DNA of 41,696 bases, taken from assembly GCA_029432795.1 (NCBI GenBank), contig JARNMJ010000040.1, positions 1 to 41,696 of the forward strand, given 5' to 3'. This document shows, piece by piece, positions 27,332 to 35,453 of this stretch. Positions within the stretch are counted from its first letter, which is position 1; each line of letters opens with the position of its first letter. Under the pieces are notes generated by a model. It saw only the letters and a list, made by a program, of their open reading frames with translations. It did not search any database and was not told the origin of the DNA. The DNA is from Pontiellaceae bacterium B12219 (GTDB lineage Bacteria; Verrucomicrobiota; Kiritimatiellia; Kiritimatiellales; Pontiellaceae). Made by a program: the position numbers and the translations under genes.

Positions 27332-27970
27332 ATGTGCGGACGATTCACTCAAACTAAAACCCGAAAAGAAGCACTCGAACAGCTGGCGGAAATTGAGCTG
27401 CCGCCACTCTTTCACGGACGCTACAACATTGCCCCAACCCAGCAGATCGCCGTGATCCGCCAACAGAATCCGAAAACTGCCGAAGACTGCATCTGGGGCT
27501 TTGAAAATCCGCGTTCAGGCGCAACCGTCATCAACGCCCGTTCGGAAACTTTGGCAGAACGGCCGATGTTTAAAAATCTGCTATATACCAACCGTTGTCT
27601 GATTCCCGCCGACGGGTTTTACGAGTGGAAAGGCAAACAACCCTACTATTTCCAAACCCTGGGAAAGCGCCTCTTCGCCTTCGCCGGGCTCTGGCAGAAT
27701 GGCCACTGCGTCATCATCACCCGCGCAGCCGATTCGAATATGCAGGGCATTCACGACCGCATGCCGATCATTCTTCCTCCATCCCGCTGGAATGAGTGGT
27801 TACTGGTTCCAAAGATTGGAAAAACCGGAAGCGGGATCGTCAAATTCCAGCTACCGGAAAAATCAGAACCGTTGAGTGCCCGCCCCGTTTCACCACACGT
27901 CAATAAAGTTGCGAACGATGATCCCGAATGCCTCAGTTCAATTGGTATTCAAACCGACCTTTTTGAATAG
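27332..27970 (+). CDS. SOS response-associated (YedK/HMCES-type) DNA-protein crosslinking protein
   Basis: This 212-aa SRAP-domain protein shields abasic sites in single-stranded DNA by forming a covalent crosslink through Cys2 after removal of the initiator Met. The sequence begins MCGRFTQ and keeps the other known active-site positions of the family: Asn68 in NARSE, Glu98 in GFYEW, and His141 in GIHDRMP. I chose the ATG at 27332, not the upstream in-frame ATG at 27248, because Cys must be residue 2. No clear ribosome binding site precedes it; the upstream DNA contains the palindromic stretch GCAATACGTATTAC. A palindrome copy encodes PKIG. It is not linked to other repair genes here. Confidence 0.9.
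   Translation: MCGRFTQTKTRKEALEQLAEIELPPLFHGRYNIAPTQQIAVIRQQNPKTAEDCIWGFENPRSGATVINARSETLAERPMFKNLLYTNRCLIPADGFYEWKGKQPYYFQTLGKRLFAFAGLWQNGHCVIITRAADSNMQGIHDRMPIILPPSRWNEWLLVPKIGKTGSGIVKFQLPEKSEPLSARPVSPHVNKVANDDPECLSSIGIQTDLFE
27807..27821. repeat. Dispersed palindrome copy 15 (TTCCAAAGATTGGAA)
   Basis: Exact match inside the SRAP gene, giving PKIG. Confidence 0.85.
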
Positions 27971-27977
27971 CCATCCC

Positions 27978-29043
27978 CTACAGCCTCTTCATCGGATTTC
28001 CCCGGTCGTCTTGAATCTCAACGCTTATTCGGCACATCGTTTTTATTCCGTCTACTTCTCCCACCTTAAATTCGATCGTTTCCATATCAGGCGGAAAAAC
28101 CAGGAAAATCGGGATGACGGTTTTTGAGACGGAATAACTGTAACAGGGAATTTCCTCCAGCTGGAATACTTCCTCGTGCTCTTTGTCAAAATCACAACTC
28201 CGGAAACCCGGACATAGTTGCCGATAATCTGAGGACAGACCGCAAAACGCACCCCGAGATTTGCAAGATCCTCCTGATGAAACTCGTCCGCTCCAAACGG
28301 AAAAGTTTTCAGGCCTGATTCAGTTGAAACCACACGAATTAAAACCTCGTTACCCGCTTTTGTGGTTACCATGGGAGCAGAGAGCCTATTTGTTTCACCA
28401 GCCGCATTAAGCTCGTAGATTTCGGCTTTAACCTCCACTTGCTTGAAACTATGGATGGCCAGCGCAACGATCTTCACATTCGGGCCGAGTGCCCGTGCCA
28501 CAGCGAGTAGATCCACATAATTCACGGACTCCTCAAAATCCACAGACGAGATCGAAACCAACTTCATTCTAAGAAGTTCTTCCGAAAGGTCCCCGATGGC
28601 AATCGGTGTTCGGTTCAGAAATACCATTCCATTTGTGCTGAGCTTAATTTGATCCGGCCTTTGGGATCCAGATACATTTCCAGCTGAACCCTTTCAGGAT
28701 CCATCCCCGCCTCCTCGATCGGAGTCAGGAGATCGGTAATCCGTTGCAAAGGAACAATCGTCGGCTCTTTGTTTTCGGGCTCAACCACATCAGCTCCTCC
28801 GAAAAGCTCGTCGACGCCGCCATAATCATCATCTGACCGGGAAAACGCACTCACGGTGATGGAATAGGCCTGTTTAACCTGTTCCGTAAACTGCTTTGCA
28901 TCCATCGGTTCACCGTTGAAAAAGATTTCGCCCGAGCTCAAATCCAAGTCCACACTGTGCTGCGTGATGTGCGCGAACCTTTCCTGATCCGGCGCGGCCA
29001 GCACCGTTCCTGCTAATAGACAAACTATCCCCAACCACTTCAT
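27978..29043 (-). pseudogene. Frameshifted paralogue of the adjacent 381-aa secreted protein
   Basis: The N-terminal part (29043-28615) encodes MKWLGIVCLLAGTVLA and onward, with a signal peptide, and stops at ...SAQMEWYF. A second frame continues the similarity to the neighbour from STNGMVFLNRTPIAIGDL (about 28640) to VRVSGVVILTK (about 28185). A third frame then continues with VFQLEEIPCYSYSVSKTVIP and METIEFKVGEVDG to a TAG at 27978-27980. Each piece aligns with consecutive parts of the 381-aa protein (29045-30190). Two frameshifts are therefore needed, near 28625-28640 (where ATCAA/ATTAA is nearly duplicated) and near 28180-28195 (TTTTGACAAAG). Either this is a decayed duplicate or there are two sequencing errors. 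AAGGAG precedes the ATG, 1 nt after the neighbour's stop. Confidence 0.75.
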
Positions 29044-29044
29044 T

Positions 29045-30190
29045 TCACATCTCCTTCCGGGGCCTGATGGGCTCCGTTATCCGAGCTGCTTCACGGGCCC
29101 TTTCCCGTTGCGCTTTGGTCATGCCCCGCTTATCAACAGTAACCGCTCTCACTCGACAGAATGCTTCCTTCCCATCGATCTTAACCACGGGGAATTCTAC
29201 GGTTTCTATGCCTGGCGGAAGCACCACTTCAATCGGCACGACCACCTTTGAACAGGTATAGCTGGCAACAGGTGTCCCGTTGTGAAGAAAGAGCCCTGCC
29301 CGATCCTGAAGTTTTGTCAAAATGACCACGCCGGACACGCGAATATATTCACCGATGATCTGAGCGTTTACGGAAAATCGAATTCCGAGATTGGCCAAGT
29401 CCTCCTGATGAAATTCGTCCATCCACGGCTCATACGTTTGTTTTCCTGCTCCATTGGTCACCACCCGGATCATCGCGTCCGTTCCCGGCGTCACGGTAAC
29501 CTTGGGAGCGGAATGAACATCACGGGTTCCATCGGGCTTAACCGAAGAAATAACCGCCTCTACCGAAATTCTTTCCTCGTCAACAAACTCCAGCCCGGCA
29601 ATTTCTGCATTTCCGCCGATCGCCCGCAGCACAGAAAGAAGCTGCCGATAATCAACCGGACTGGACGCATTCTTCCGGTCGATTACAAAAGGGTTCCCTC
29701 GTGAATTTAGCTGAGCAAGATCTGCCACCGATATTGCCGTTCCGTTCAACACCACCGGTCCCCCACTCGTCAGTTCAATATGGTGATATTGGTTGCGTTT
29801 CAGCTGAACGGGAAAAACAAAATCCAAACGAACCAGCTCCGGAACAATATGGGTCGAATCAATCTGTTCGAGCACTCTCAGCAAAATCTCTGCTGAAACA
29901 ACTGCGGGCCCGTCCGGGACATCGTCCCCCGGATCAGAAAAAAGATCTTCCCGATTTGCTGAATGCCCCGTGCTATCATCCGAATGAATCGCGGCGTTAA
30001 ATGAAATCGAATAGGCGGTTTCGATGTGACCGGCCAGTTCATCTAAACGTACTGGTTGATCATTAAGTAACAGTTCACCGGTTGCCAGATCCAAATCGAT
30101 ACGGTCCTGCGTGATATGATCAAATTCAGCCTGATCCGGCATCCCAAAAGCAGTACCGGCCAATAAACAAAGTAACCCCATCCACTTCAT
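29045..30190 (-). CDS. Unrecognised secreted protein, intact member of tandem pair
   Basis: This 381-aa protein has a signal peptide (MKWMGLLCLLAGTAFG). I do not recognise the family. The N-terminal third contains two similar phrases, LDLATGELLLNDQPVRLDELA and IELTSGGPVVLNGTAISVADL, so the protein may hold repeated small domains each naming 'what is set = NG/ND' motifs. The central part (DEFHQEDLANLGIRFSVNAQIIGEYIRVSGVVILTK) loosely resembles the beta-rich core of secretin-type proteins, a weak guess only. The C terminus is basic (KRGMTKAQRERAREAARITEP). ATG at 30190 is preceded by GAGGG and gives a proper signal peptide, unlike the longer frame from 30295. It lies in an apparent two-gene unit with its damaged duplicate. 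Confidence 0.6.
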   Translation of the reverse strand: MKWMGLLCLLAGTAFGMPDQAEFDHITQDRIDLDLATGELLLNDQPVRLDELAGHIETAYSISFNAAIHSDDSTGHSANREDLFSDPGDDVPDGPAVVSAEILLRVLEQIDSTHIVPELVRLDFVFPVQLKRNQYHHIELTSGGPVVLNGTAISVADLAQLNSRGNPFVIDRKNASSPVDYRQLLSVLRAIGGNAEIAGLEFVDEERISVEAVISSVKPDGTRDVHSAPKVTVTPGTDAMIRVVTNGAGKQTYEPWMDEFHQEDLANLGIRFSVNAQIIGEYIRVSGVVILTKLQDRAGLFLHNGTPVASYTCSKVVVPIEVVLPPGIETVEFPVVKIDGKEAFCRVRAVTVDKRGMTKAQRERAREAARITEPIRPRKEM

Positions 30191-30302
30191 ATCCAATCCC
30201 TCATTAAACCCGAAGTTCAACAAATACTTTAAATCGCGTACTGCTTCAAGAGCAAGGGATCTGTCATTCGTTCTTGTTTCCAAATCATGAGTCATCTATT
30301 TT

Positions 30303-30317
30303 TTCCAATCATTGGAG
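30303..30317. repeat. Near copy of dispersed palindrome containing the aroQ ribosome binding site
   Basis: TTCCAATCATTGGAG: the last base differs from the consensus and turns the right arm into GGAG, which is the ribosome binding site 6 nt before the aroQ ATG. The two arms can pair and would hide it. Confidence 0.7.
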
Positions 30318-30323
30318 AATGGA

Positions 30324-30758
30324 ATGAAGATACTTGTGCTGAATGGACCCAATCTGAACCTGCTCGGAACCCGTGAACCGGAAATCTACGGCCGCGAAAC
30401 GCTGGCCGATATTGAAACGGAACTGCGAACCACATTTCCCGAGGTTGAAATCACATTCCGTCAATCCAACTCGGAAGCGGAACTGATTACCTGGATCGGG
30501 GAAACGCGGGGCGTCTTTGACGGTATCGTCATTAACCCCGCCGCATTCACACATACCAGCCTGGGCCTATGCGATGCGATCAAAGCGGTCAGTGATGTTG
30601 TACCGACCGTGGAAGTTCATTTGAGCAACACCCATCAGCGTGAGGAGATTCGTCACAAGAGCCTCACTGCACCGGCCTGTATCGGTCAGATTATGGGCTT
30701 CAAAGGATTCGGCTACACGTTGGCCATGCGGGCCATTCTGAATCGACTCAGCGCCTAA
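30324..30758 (+). CDS. aroQ: 3-Dehydroquinate dehydratase, type II
   Basis: This shikimate-pathway enzyme dehydrates 3-dehydroquinate, step 3 of chorismate synthesis, and is usually a dodecamer. The 144-aa protein has the type II signature LNGPNLNLLGTREPEIYG (catalytic Arg17 and Tyr22), the segment VINPAAFTHTS, and VEVHLSNTHQRE with catalytic His, then GQIMGFKGFGYTLA. The ATG at 30324 is preceded by GGAG with 6-nt spacing; an in-frame TTG at 30312 lacks this. Its stop overlaps that of the convergent holB by 4 bp, without a terminator. Confidence 0.96.
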   Translation: MKILVLNGPNLNLLGTREPEIYGRETLADIETELRTTFPEVEITFRQSNSEAELITWIGETRGVFDGIVINPAAFTHTSLGLCDAIKAVSDVVPTVEVHLSNTHQREEIRHKSLTAPACIGQIMGFKGFGYTLAMRAILNRLSA

Positions 30759-31747
30759 CGCCGGGCCATCTTCCGAAAGCCTTCGTCGAAAATCTGCATG
30801 GCGGGAATATTCCGGTCCAGCCGTTGGGCCATATTTTCAATCTCCCGAATAGCATTCAGCGCCGAGGCCTGCGTATGCAGCTTGGCCTGTTGTTCCAGCA
30901 CATTCCGATCATTGGAAAAAATGAGCTGCTCTGCATCGATTCCAGACGCCAGCATCAACACATCCCGATGCCAGTCCAGCATGACCCGAAAAACATCCGC
31001 CTGAACTTCTTTCAACCGGGCATTGATTCGCGCTTCCAGAATCACCTTTAATTTGGATTCATCCAGCGCTTCATCGTTCTGGTCCAGCTCCTCAACCACC
31101 GTGGCCGAAATATTCTCTTTCACCGTATCCAGAATCGCCTTCATCTGGCTGGCCAACCGTGCAGCATCCAATCCGCCCGTCGGCGGCATACCGGATAGAA
31201 CATTCATCAAAAGTATCTGCCAAATCTCATTCAGCATTCCAATGCGCCCTTCCGAAAGAACGATCTTCTGGCAACGGGAAATAATGGTCGGCAACAGGCT
31301 TTGCGGAGAATCGGTGACCAACAGAAGCAAGGTGTTTTGCGGCGGTTCTTCGAGGGTTTTAAGCAGTTTATTTTCGGACTGATTATTCATCCGGTCGGCC
31401 TGCAGAATAATGCCCGCTTTCCAGCCGCCACCAAATGCTGTTTGGGAAATTCGATGAATCAGGGCTTCAACATCCTCCACCCGGACCATGCGCGATTTAC
31501 TCTGCGGTTCGACCCACAGCGTATCAGCATGTTTATGCGCCTCCACCTGCCGGCATCCCTTGCATTCATTACAGGGTTTTTCAGCGCGTTCGCAAAACAA
31601 CAGTTTTAAAAAGGATTCCGCAAACTGGAGGGCATTTCCGCGGGTTGAACCCACAATGACGTAGGCATGCGCCAAACGCCCGGACTCAAATCCATTCCGG
31701 ATTCCCTGCCAGGCTTCGGCATGCATATCAACAACGTCCACACTCAA
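30755..31747 (-). CDS. holB: DNA polymerase III delta-prime subunit
   Basis: This clamp-loader subunit helps load the sliding clamp. The 330-aa protein has an AAA+ fold with a degenerate P-loop (GSTRGNALQF, no GK), as expected of delta-prime, which does not hydrolyse ATP. It also has the zinc module CERAEKPCNECKGCRQVE, the segment MNNQSENKLLKTLEEPP, and the arginine-finger region PTIISRCQ. The likely start is the TTG at 31747 overlapping the tmk stop (TTGA), consistent with translational coupling; a GTG at 31741 and ATG at 31726 are alternatives. It is the last gene of the nadD-rsfS-cysS-tmk-holB operon. Confidence 0.88.
   Translation of the reverse strand: MSVDVVDMHAEAWQGIRNGFESGRLAHAYVIVGSTRGNALQFAESFLKLLFCERAEKPCNECKGCRQVEAHKHADTLWVEPQSKSRMVRVEDVEALIHRISQTAFGGGWKAGIILQADRMNNQSENKLLKTLEEPPQNTLLLLVTDSPQSLLPTIISRCQKIVLSEGRIGMLNEIWQILLMNVLSGMPPTGGLDAARLASQMKAILDTVKENISATVVEELDQNDEALDESKLKVILEARINARLKEVQADVFRVMLDWHRDVLMLASGIDAEQLIFSNDRNVLEQQAKLHTQASALNAIREIENMAQRLDRNIPAMQIFDEGFRKMARR
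30903..30917. repeat. Near copy of dispersed palindrome (TTCCGATCATTGGAA)
   Basis: One mismatch in the left arm, within holB, in the codon phase that gives SNDRN. Confidence 0.55.
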
Positions 31748-32382
31748 AGCAATGCCCCGTTCACCGCATTCCAGACATCGGCAGCCACGTCCTCAATAGA
31801 ACGATCGGCCTTTACAATACAGAACCGTTCGGGCTCGCGTTCCGCCAGCTTGTGATAGCCATCGCGTACCCGATGATGAAATGCGCGCGCTTCCCGCTCA
31901 AAACGGTCGTGCGAATCCTCGGAATCCGCATAGCGTTTTTCCAACCGTTGGAACCCGGCTTCAACATCCAGATCCAGCAGAATCGTGAGATCGGGTTTTC
32001 GGTCATAAATGGCAAAAGCATTAATCGCATCCAACGTGGTCAAATCCATCCCCCGCGCAAAACCCTGATAGGCCATCGTGGAATCGATAAATCGATCGCA
32101 GAGCACCCATCCCCCGCTTCCAAGGGTTGGAAGAATCACACGGTCCATCAACTGGGCGCGACTGGCTGTGAACAGGAGCAGCTCAGAACGGTCGCAGAGC
32201 GGCTCTCCGGCCGCATCGTGCTGAAGCAGATTACGAATCTGTTCGCCCGTTGCTGTTCCGCCGGGCTCCCGCGTGCAGGTGATTTCCAGTCCCCGCTTTT
32301 CAAGCTGCTCAACCAGCAACCGGATCTGCGTGGACTTACCACTGCCCTCGGGCCCCTCAAACGTGATGAATTTTCCGGACAT
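31744..32382 (-). CDS. tmk: Thymidylate kinase
   Basis: This enzyme phosphorylates dTMP to dTDP. The 212-aa protein has the P-loop GPEGSGKST (residues 10-18), the substrate motif LCDRFIDSTMAYQG, and a lid region rich in Arg. ATG at 32382 begins 1 nt after the cysS stop codon; a longer frame to 32520 has no support. Tmk next to holB is a common bacterial arrangement. Two exact palindrome copies fall within the gene, encoding FQRLE and PTLG. Confidence 0.96.
   Translation of the reverse strand: MSGKFITFEGPEGSGKSTQIRLLVEQLEKRGLEITCTREPGGTATGEQIRNLLQHDAAGEPLCDRSELLLFTASRAQLMDRVILPTLGSGGWVLCDRFIDSTMAYQGFARGMDLTTLDAINAFAIYDRKPDLTILLDLDVEAGFQRLEKRYADSEDSHDRFEREARAFHHRVRDGYHKLAEREPERFCIVKADRSIEDVAADVWNAVNGALL
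31939..31953. repeat. Dispersed palindrome copy 16 (TTCCAACCGTTGGAA)
   Basis: Exact match in tmk, minus-strand codons FQRLE. Confidence 0.85.
32118..32132. repeat. Dispersed palindrome copy 17 (TTCCAAGGGTTGGAA)
   Basis: Exact match in tmk, minus-strand codons PTLG; 179 bp from copy 16 but in a different reading phase. Confidence 0.85.
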
Positions 32383-32383
32383 G

Positions 32384-33784
32384 CTAAAGCTTTCTGAGTT
32401 TCGGTCCTTCGGGCGTGTCTTTAACCGTCCAGCCAAGCTCGGCAAGCCGATCACGAATGCGATCGGATTCCCCCCAGTTTTTCTCGGCACGTGCAACTGT
32501 ACGGGCTTCAAGCAGCTCATTAACTTCCGGGGAAATTTCTTCCTGTTGCGGAATCAGCAAGCCCAGCACTGCATCCAGCTCTTTCCAAAGGTTGGAAACT
32601 GCAACAGCCTGACTTCCTGTAAGCGGTGAATCAACCATGGCTTTATTGCCTGCATGAACCGTATCGAACACTGCAGCCATCGCCCCGGAAATATTCATGT
32701 CGTCATCCATGGCTTCCGCAAAGCGTGCCCGGGTGCTCTGAGCCCATTCCGGCAATTCCCCGGCTTTGGTTTCAGAACCGGCAGCTTCCTGTACTGTTGT
32801 ATAAAATTCATCCAGACGTTTCAACGCCGCCCGGTTTGCGTCCAACGATTTGAAGGCAAAGTTCAGTGACTGACGATAGTGCGATGAAAGCAGCTCATAC
32901 CGGACTTCGCGTCCGGTGTACCCCATATCCAGAATCTCGCGAAGGGTGTAAAAATTACCGACGGATTTGGACATTTTTTTCCCATCGACCACCAGGTAGC
33001 CACAGTGCATCCAATATTTTGAATACATTTTTCCGGTGGCCGCTTCGGACTGCGCAATTTCGTCTTCATGATGCGGAAAGATATTGTCGACGCCGCCGGT
33101 ATGAATATCAAAACTGTCCCCCAGCAGATCCATGCTCATGGCCGAACATTCAATATGCCAGCCCGGACGTCCTTTGCCCCAGGGCGAATCCCAGACCACA
33201 TCGCCGTCTTCAGGAACATAGGCCTTCCACAAAGCGAAGTCGGCGGCATTGTCTTTATCGTATTCATCCTGTGCAACACGTGCTCCGGACTGCATACCCT
33301 CCCGATCGAGATGCGCCAGTTTTCCATATGTTTCAAACTTATCAATGCTGTAATAAACCGAACCGTCTTCGGATTGATAGGCGTAGCCTTTCTCGAACAG
33401 GGTCTCAATGATCTTAATCATTTGCGGAATATAATCCGTCGCCGCAGGATAGTGCTCCGCCGGCTCAATATTGAGTTTTGCCAAATCATCAAAGAAGGCA
33501 TCAATGTAGGTCTTCGTATATTCTTTAAGGGCCATGCCCTGCTCAATCGATGAACGTATGGTTTTGTCATCCACATCGGTCAGGTTCTGAACCTGCGTGA
33601 CTTCGAATCCGCAGAATTTAATATAGCGGCGAAGCAGATCCTCGAACATATAGGCCCGAAAATTTCCGATGTGCGCGTAATTATATACGGTCGGCCCGCA
33701 GGTATACATTCGCACATGTTTACCATCGAGGGGAATCAACTCCTCCTTCGTCCGGCTCATCGTATTGTAAATTTTAAATGCCAT
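32384..33784 (-). CDS. cysS: Cysteinyl-tRNA synthetase
   Basis: This enzyme charges tRNA-Cys. The 466-aa class I synthetase has Cys29 of CGPTVYN as zinc and substrate ligand, the HIGH motif as HIGN (residues 38-41), further zinc ligands in WHIECSAMS and HHEDEIAQ, and KMSKS around residue 270. ATG at 33784 overlaps the rsfS stop (TAATG), giving coupled translation; upstream extension to 33907 is out of family. It forms the centre of the nadD-rsfS-cysS-tmk-holB operon. Confidence 0.97.
   Translation of the reverse strand: MAFKIYNTMSRTKEELIPLDGKHVRMYTCGPTVYNYAHIGNFRAYMFEDLLRRYIKFCGFEVTQVQNLTDVDDKTIRSSIEQGMALKEYTKTYIDAFFDDLAKLNIEPAEHYPAATDYIPQMIKIIETLFEKGYAYQSEDGSVYYSIDKFETYGKLAHLDREGMQSGARVAQDEYDKDNAADFALWKAYVPEDGDVVWDSPWGKGRPGWHIECSAMSMDLLGDSFDIHTGGVDNIFPHHEDEIAQSEAATGKMYSKYWMHCGYLVVDGKKMSKSVGNFYTLREILDMGYTGREVRYELLSSHYRQSLNFAFKSLDANRAALKRLDEFYTTVQEAAGSETKAGELPEWAQSTRARFAEAMDDDMNISGAMAAVFDTVHAGNKAMVDSPLTGSQAVAVSNLWKELDAVLGLLIPQQEEISPEVNELLEARTVARAEKNWGESDRIRDRLAELGWTVKDTPEGPKLRKL
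32583..32597. repeat. Dispersed palindrome copy 18 (TTCCAAAGGTTGGAA)
   Basis: Exact match in cysS, minus-strand codons SNLWK, the third possible reading phase of the palindrome. Confidence 0.85.
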
Positions 33785-34140
33785 TATTCCCCACCTTTCA
33801 GTTCCAGCGATGGCGCATCTTTCCAGAGTTTTTCCAGATCGTAGAACTCGCGCATCTCCCGCTCGAAGATGTGAACCATCACCCCGTGATAGTCCATGAT
33901 CATCCAACCGCTCTCGGGCACACCTTCTTTTTGAAATCCCTTAAAGCCGGCATCTTTATAAAGCCGCTGCAGACCATCGTAAAGCGCCTTGAGGTGGGGT
34001 TTGTTTGCTCCGGTCGCGATGATAAAATAGTCGGCAATATTGGCATGATTCCGCAAGTCGATGGCAACAAGGTTCTCGGCCTTACGCTCATCCAGAAATT
34101 CGACAATTTCCTTAATTATTTCCTGATCAGTTTTTTCCAT
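33784..34140 (-). CDS. rsfS: Ribosome silencing factor
   Basis: RsfS (Iojap family) binds ribosomal protein L14 on the 50S subunit and prevents subunit joining when growth slows. The 118-aa protein has the conserved core NLVAIDLRNHANIADYFIIATGANKPHLKAL and WMIMDYHGVMVHIFEREMREFYDLEKLW, with the usual length. ATG at 34140 lies 7 nt after the nadD stop; the longer open frame to 34263 only reads through nadD in another frame. nadD-rsfS adjacency is a common arrangement. Confidence 0.95.
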   Translation of the reverse strand: MEKTDQEIIKEIVEFLDERKAENLVAIDLRNHANIADYFIIATGANKPHLKALYDGLQRLYKDAGFKGFQKEGVPESGWMIMDYHGVMVHIFEREMREFYDLEKLWKDAPSLELKGGE

Positions 34141-34147
34141 AATTTTC

Positions 34148-34777
34148 TTAGCCTTTGTATAAGCCGTTCTCAAAAATATACTTTTCCACTTCAGCGGGCA
34201 CGAGATACCGAATCTCAAGCCCCTGCGAGACACGCATCCGAATTTCAGAGGATGATATGCCAATCATATGGGACTCAAACGTATTGTTAAGTACGCGTTC
34301 CCTGTTCTTTTCAGTAAGCTGAATTTTTTCACGTATCCGGGAAATGTCACTTTCTCCGGGGCGCATGAAGGATGCAACCTCGCATAGCTCCAGCAGTTCG
34401 TCAATATTGTACCAATTGTGCAGATCAACCAAGGTATCGGTACCAACGATTAAAACCAGTTCGACAGCCGGATATTCACCCTTTAAAGCTCGGACCGTTT
34501 CGAAGGAATAGGAAACTCCTCCCCGTTGCATTTCGATATCGGAAACGCTGAATCGCGTATCCGATTCCAGCACTTCATTCAACATATTCAAACGGTGCTC
34601 AGCTGAGCTTTGCTGAAGGTGCTGTTTATGAGGAGGTATTGCTGCCGGGATAAAAATAACTTCAGACAGCCCAAGCTTTTCCGCTGCATCCTGTGCAATA
34701 ACCAAATGCCCTAGGTGAAGCGGATCAAATGACCCGCCAAAAATGCCAATCCTGTTCGACAAGGACATGGCCTCCAT
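34148..34777 (-). CDS. nadD: Nicotinate-nucleotide adenylyltransferase
   Basis: This enzyme joins ATP and nicotinate mononucleotide to deamido-NAD, the penultimate step of NAD synthesis. The 209-aa protein has GGSFDPLHLGHL (residues 14-25, nucleotidyltransferase signature), PPHKQ substrate region, and the C-terminal ISSSEIRMRV. The start at 34777 or the in-frame ATG at 34768 (MSLSNRI) are both possible. It follows the Wza-like gene by 32 bp on the same strand without a clear terminator, so the export operon may read into it. Confidence 0.94.
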   Translation of the reverse strand: MEAMSLSNRIGIFGGSFDPLHLGHLVIAQDAAEKLGLSEVIFIPAAIPPHKQHLQQSSAEHRLNMLNEVLESDTRFSVSDIEMQRGGVSYSFETVRALKGEYPAVELVLIVGTDTLVDLHNWYNIDELLELCEVASFMRPGESDISRIREKIQLTEKNRERVLNNTFESHMIGISSSEIRMRVSQGLEIRYLVPAEVEKYIFENGLYKG

Positions 34778-34809
34778 GACGCGCCCCCTGTGGTTTTACA
34801 GACGAGAGA

Positions 34810-35427
34810 TTAGTACCACGTCTGCCATACTTTAATGACGTCACCTGCGTTAATCTTCACATCAAGAGAAGGGTCCCGCTCCAGCTTTTTGATATCGTAT
34901 GTGTAAACTTTCCCATGACGGGCAATCGTTACTTTTTTAAGGTTGGCAAATGCTGTCGGCCCTCTGGCACCGGCAATCGCCTGCAGCAGTGTCGTACCGC
35001 TCATCAGCTGAAATTGCCCCGGCGCATTCACCTCACCCTGCACATAAAAGACCTTTGCGGTCATTGTTACGTTAACAGAAACATTTTTATAAATGCCGCC
35101 GTCAATATAAAGCCGCTCTATCTGGTGCTCTAACTGAGAAGTTGAAAGCCCCGCGGCTTTGATTGGTTCTTCAATATGAAGCAAGTTAATCTCGCCATTT
35201 TCATCGACAACCACTTCCAGAACCTGCTGCTCCATTATACCGCTAAAGCGAATGTACAGTGGATCGAGCGCCTTGATTGTATACCCGCCTGTAAAGTTTT
35301 CATCTGCCATCGGCGTACCGGCATTTACGGCACCGTCACTTCCTGCAGAACCGACAGGCTGCACAACACAACCGCAAAGAACTACAGAGAACATCACTAC
35401 AATCGAAAAAATAAACTTATGCATCAT
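34810..35427 (-). CDS. Wza-like polysaccharide export lipoprotein
   Basis: This 205-aa outer-membrane lipoprotein has a signal peptide with lipobox LCGC (Cys20). A poly-export domain (YTIKALDPLYIRFSGIMEQQ... VDENGEINL) is followed by one SLBB-type domain (VFYVQGEVNAPGQFQLMSGTTLLQAIAGARG) and ends KINAGDVIKVWQTWY. It is much shorter than E. coli Wza (about 380 aa), matching the single-SLBB exporters of other phyla that need a separate outer-membrane barrel. It lies 26 bp after the Wzc-like gene, so the two are probably co-translated partners. Confidence 0.88.
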   Translation of the reverse strand: MMHKFIFSIVVMFSVVLCGCVVQPVGSAGSDGAVNAGTPMADENFTGGYTIKALDPLYIRFSGIMEQQVLEVVVDENGEINLLHIEEPIKAAGLSTSQLEHQIERLYIDGGIYKNVSVNVTMTAKVFYVQGEVNAPGQFQLMSGTTLLQAIAGARGPTAFANLKKVTIARHGKVYTYDIKKLERDPSLDVKINAGDVIKVWQTWY

Positions 35428-35453
35428 ATCATTCCTAGAGGTTTACTTCCGCC

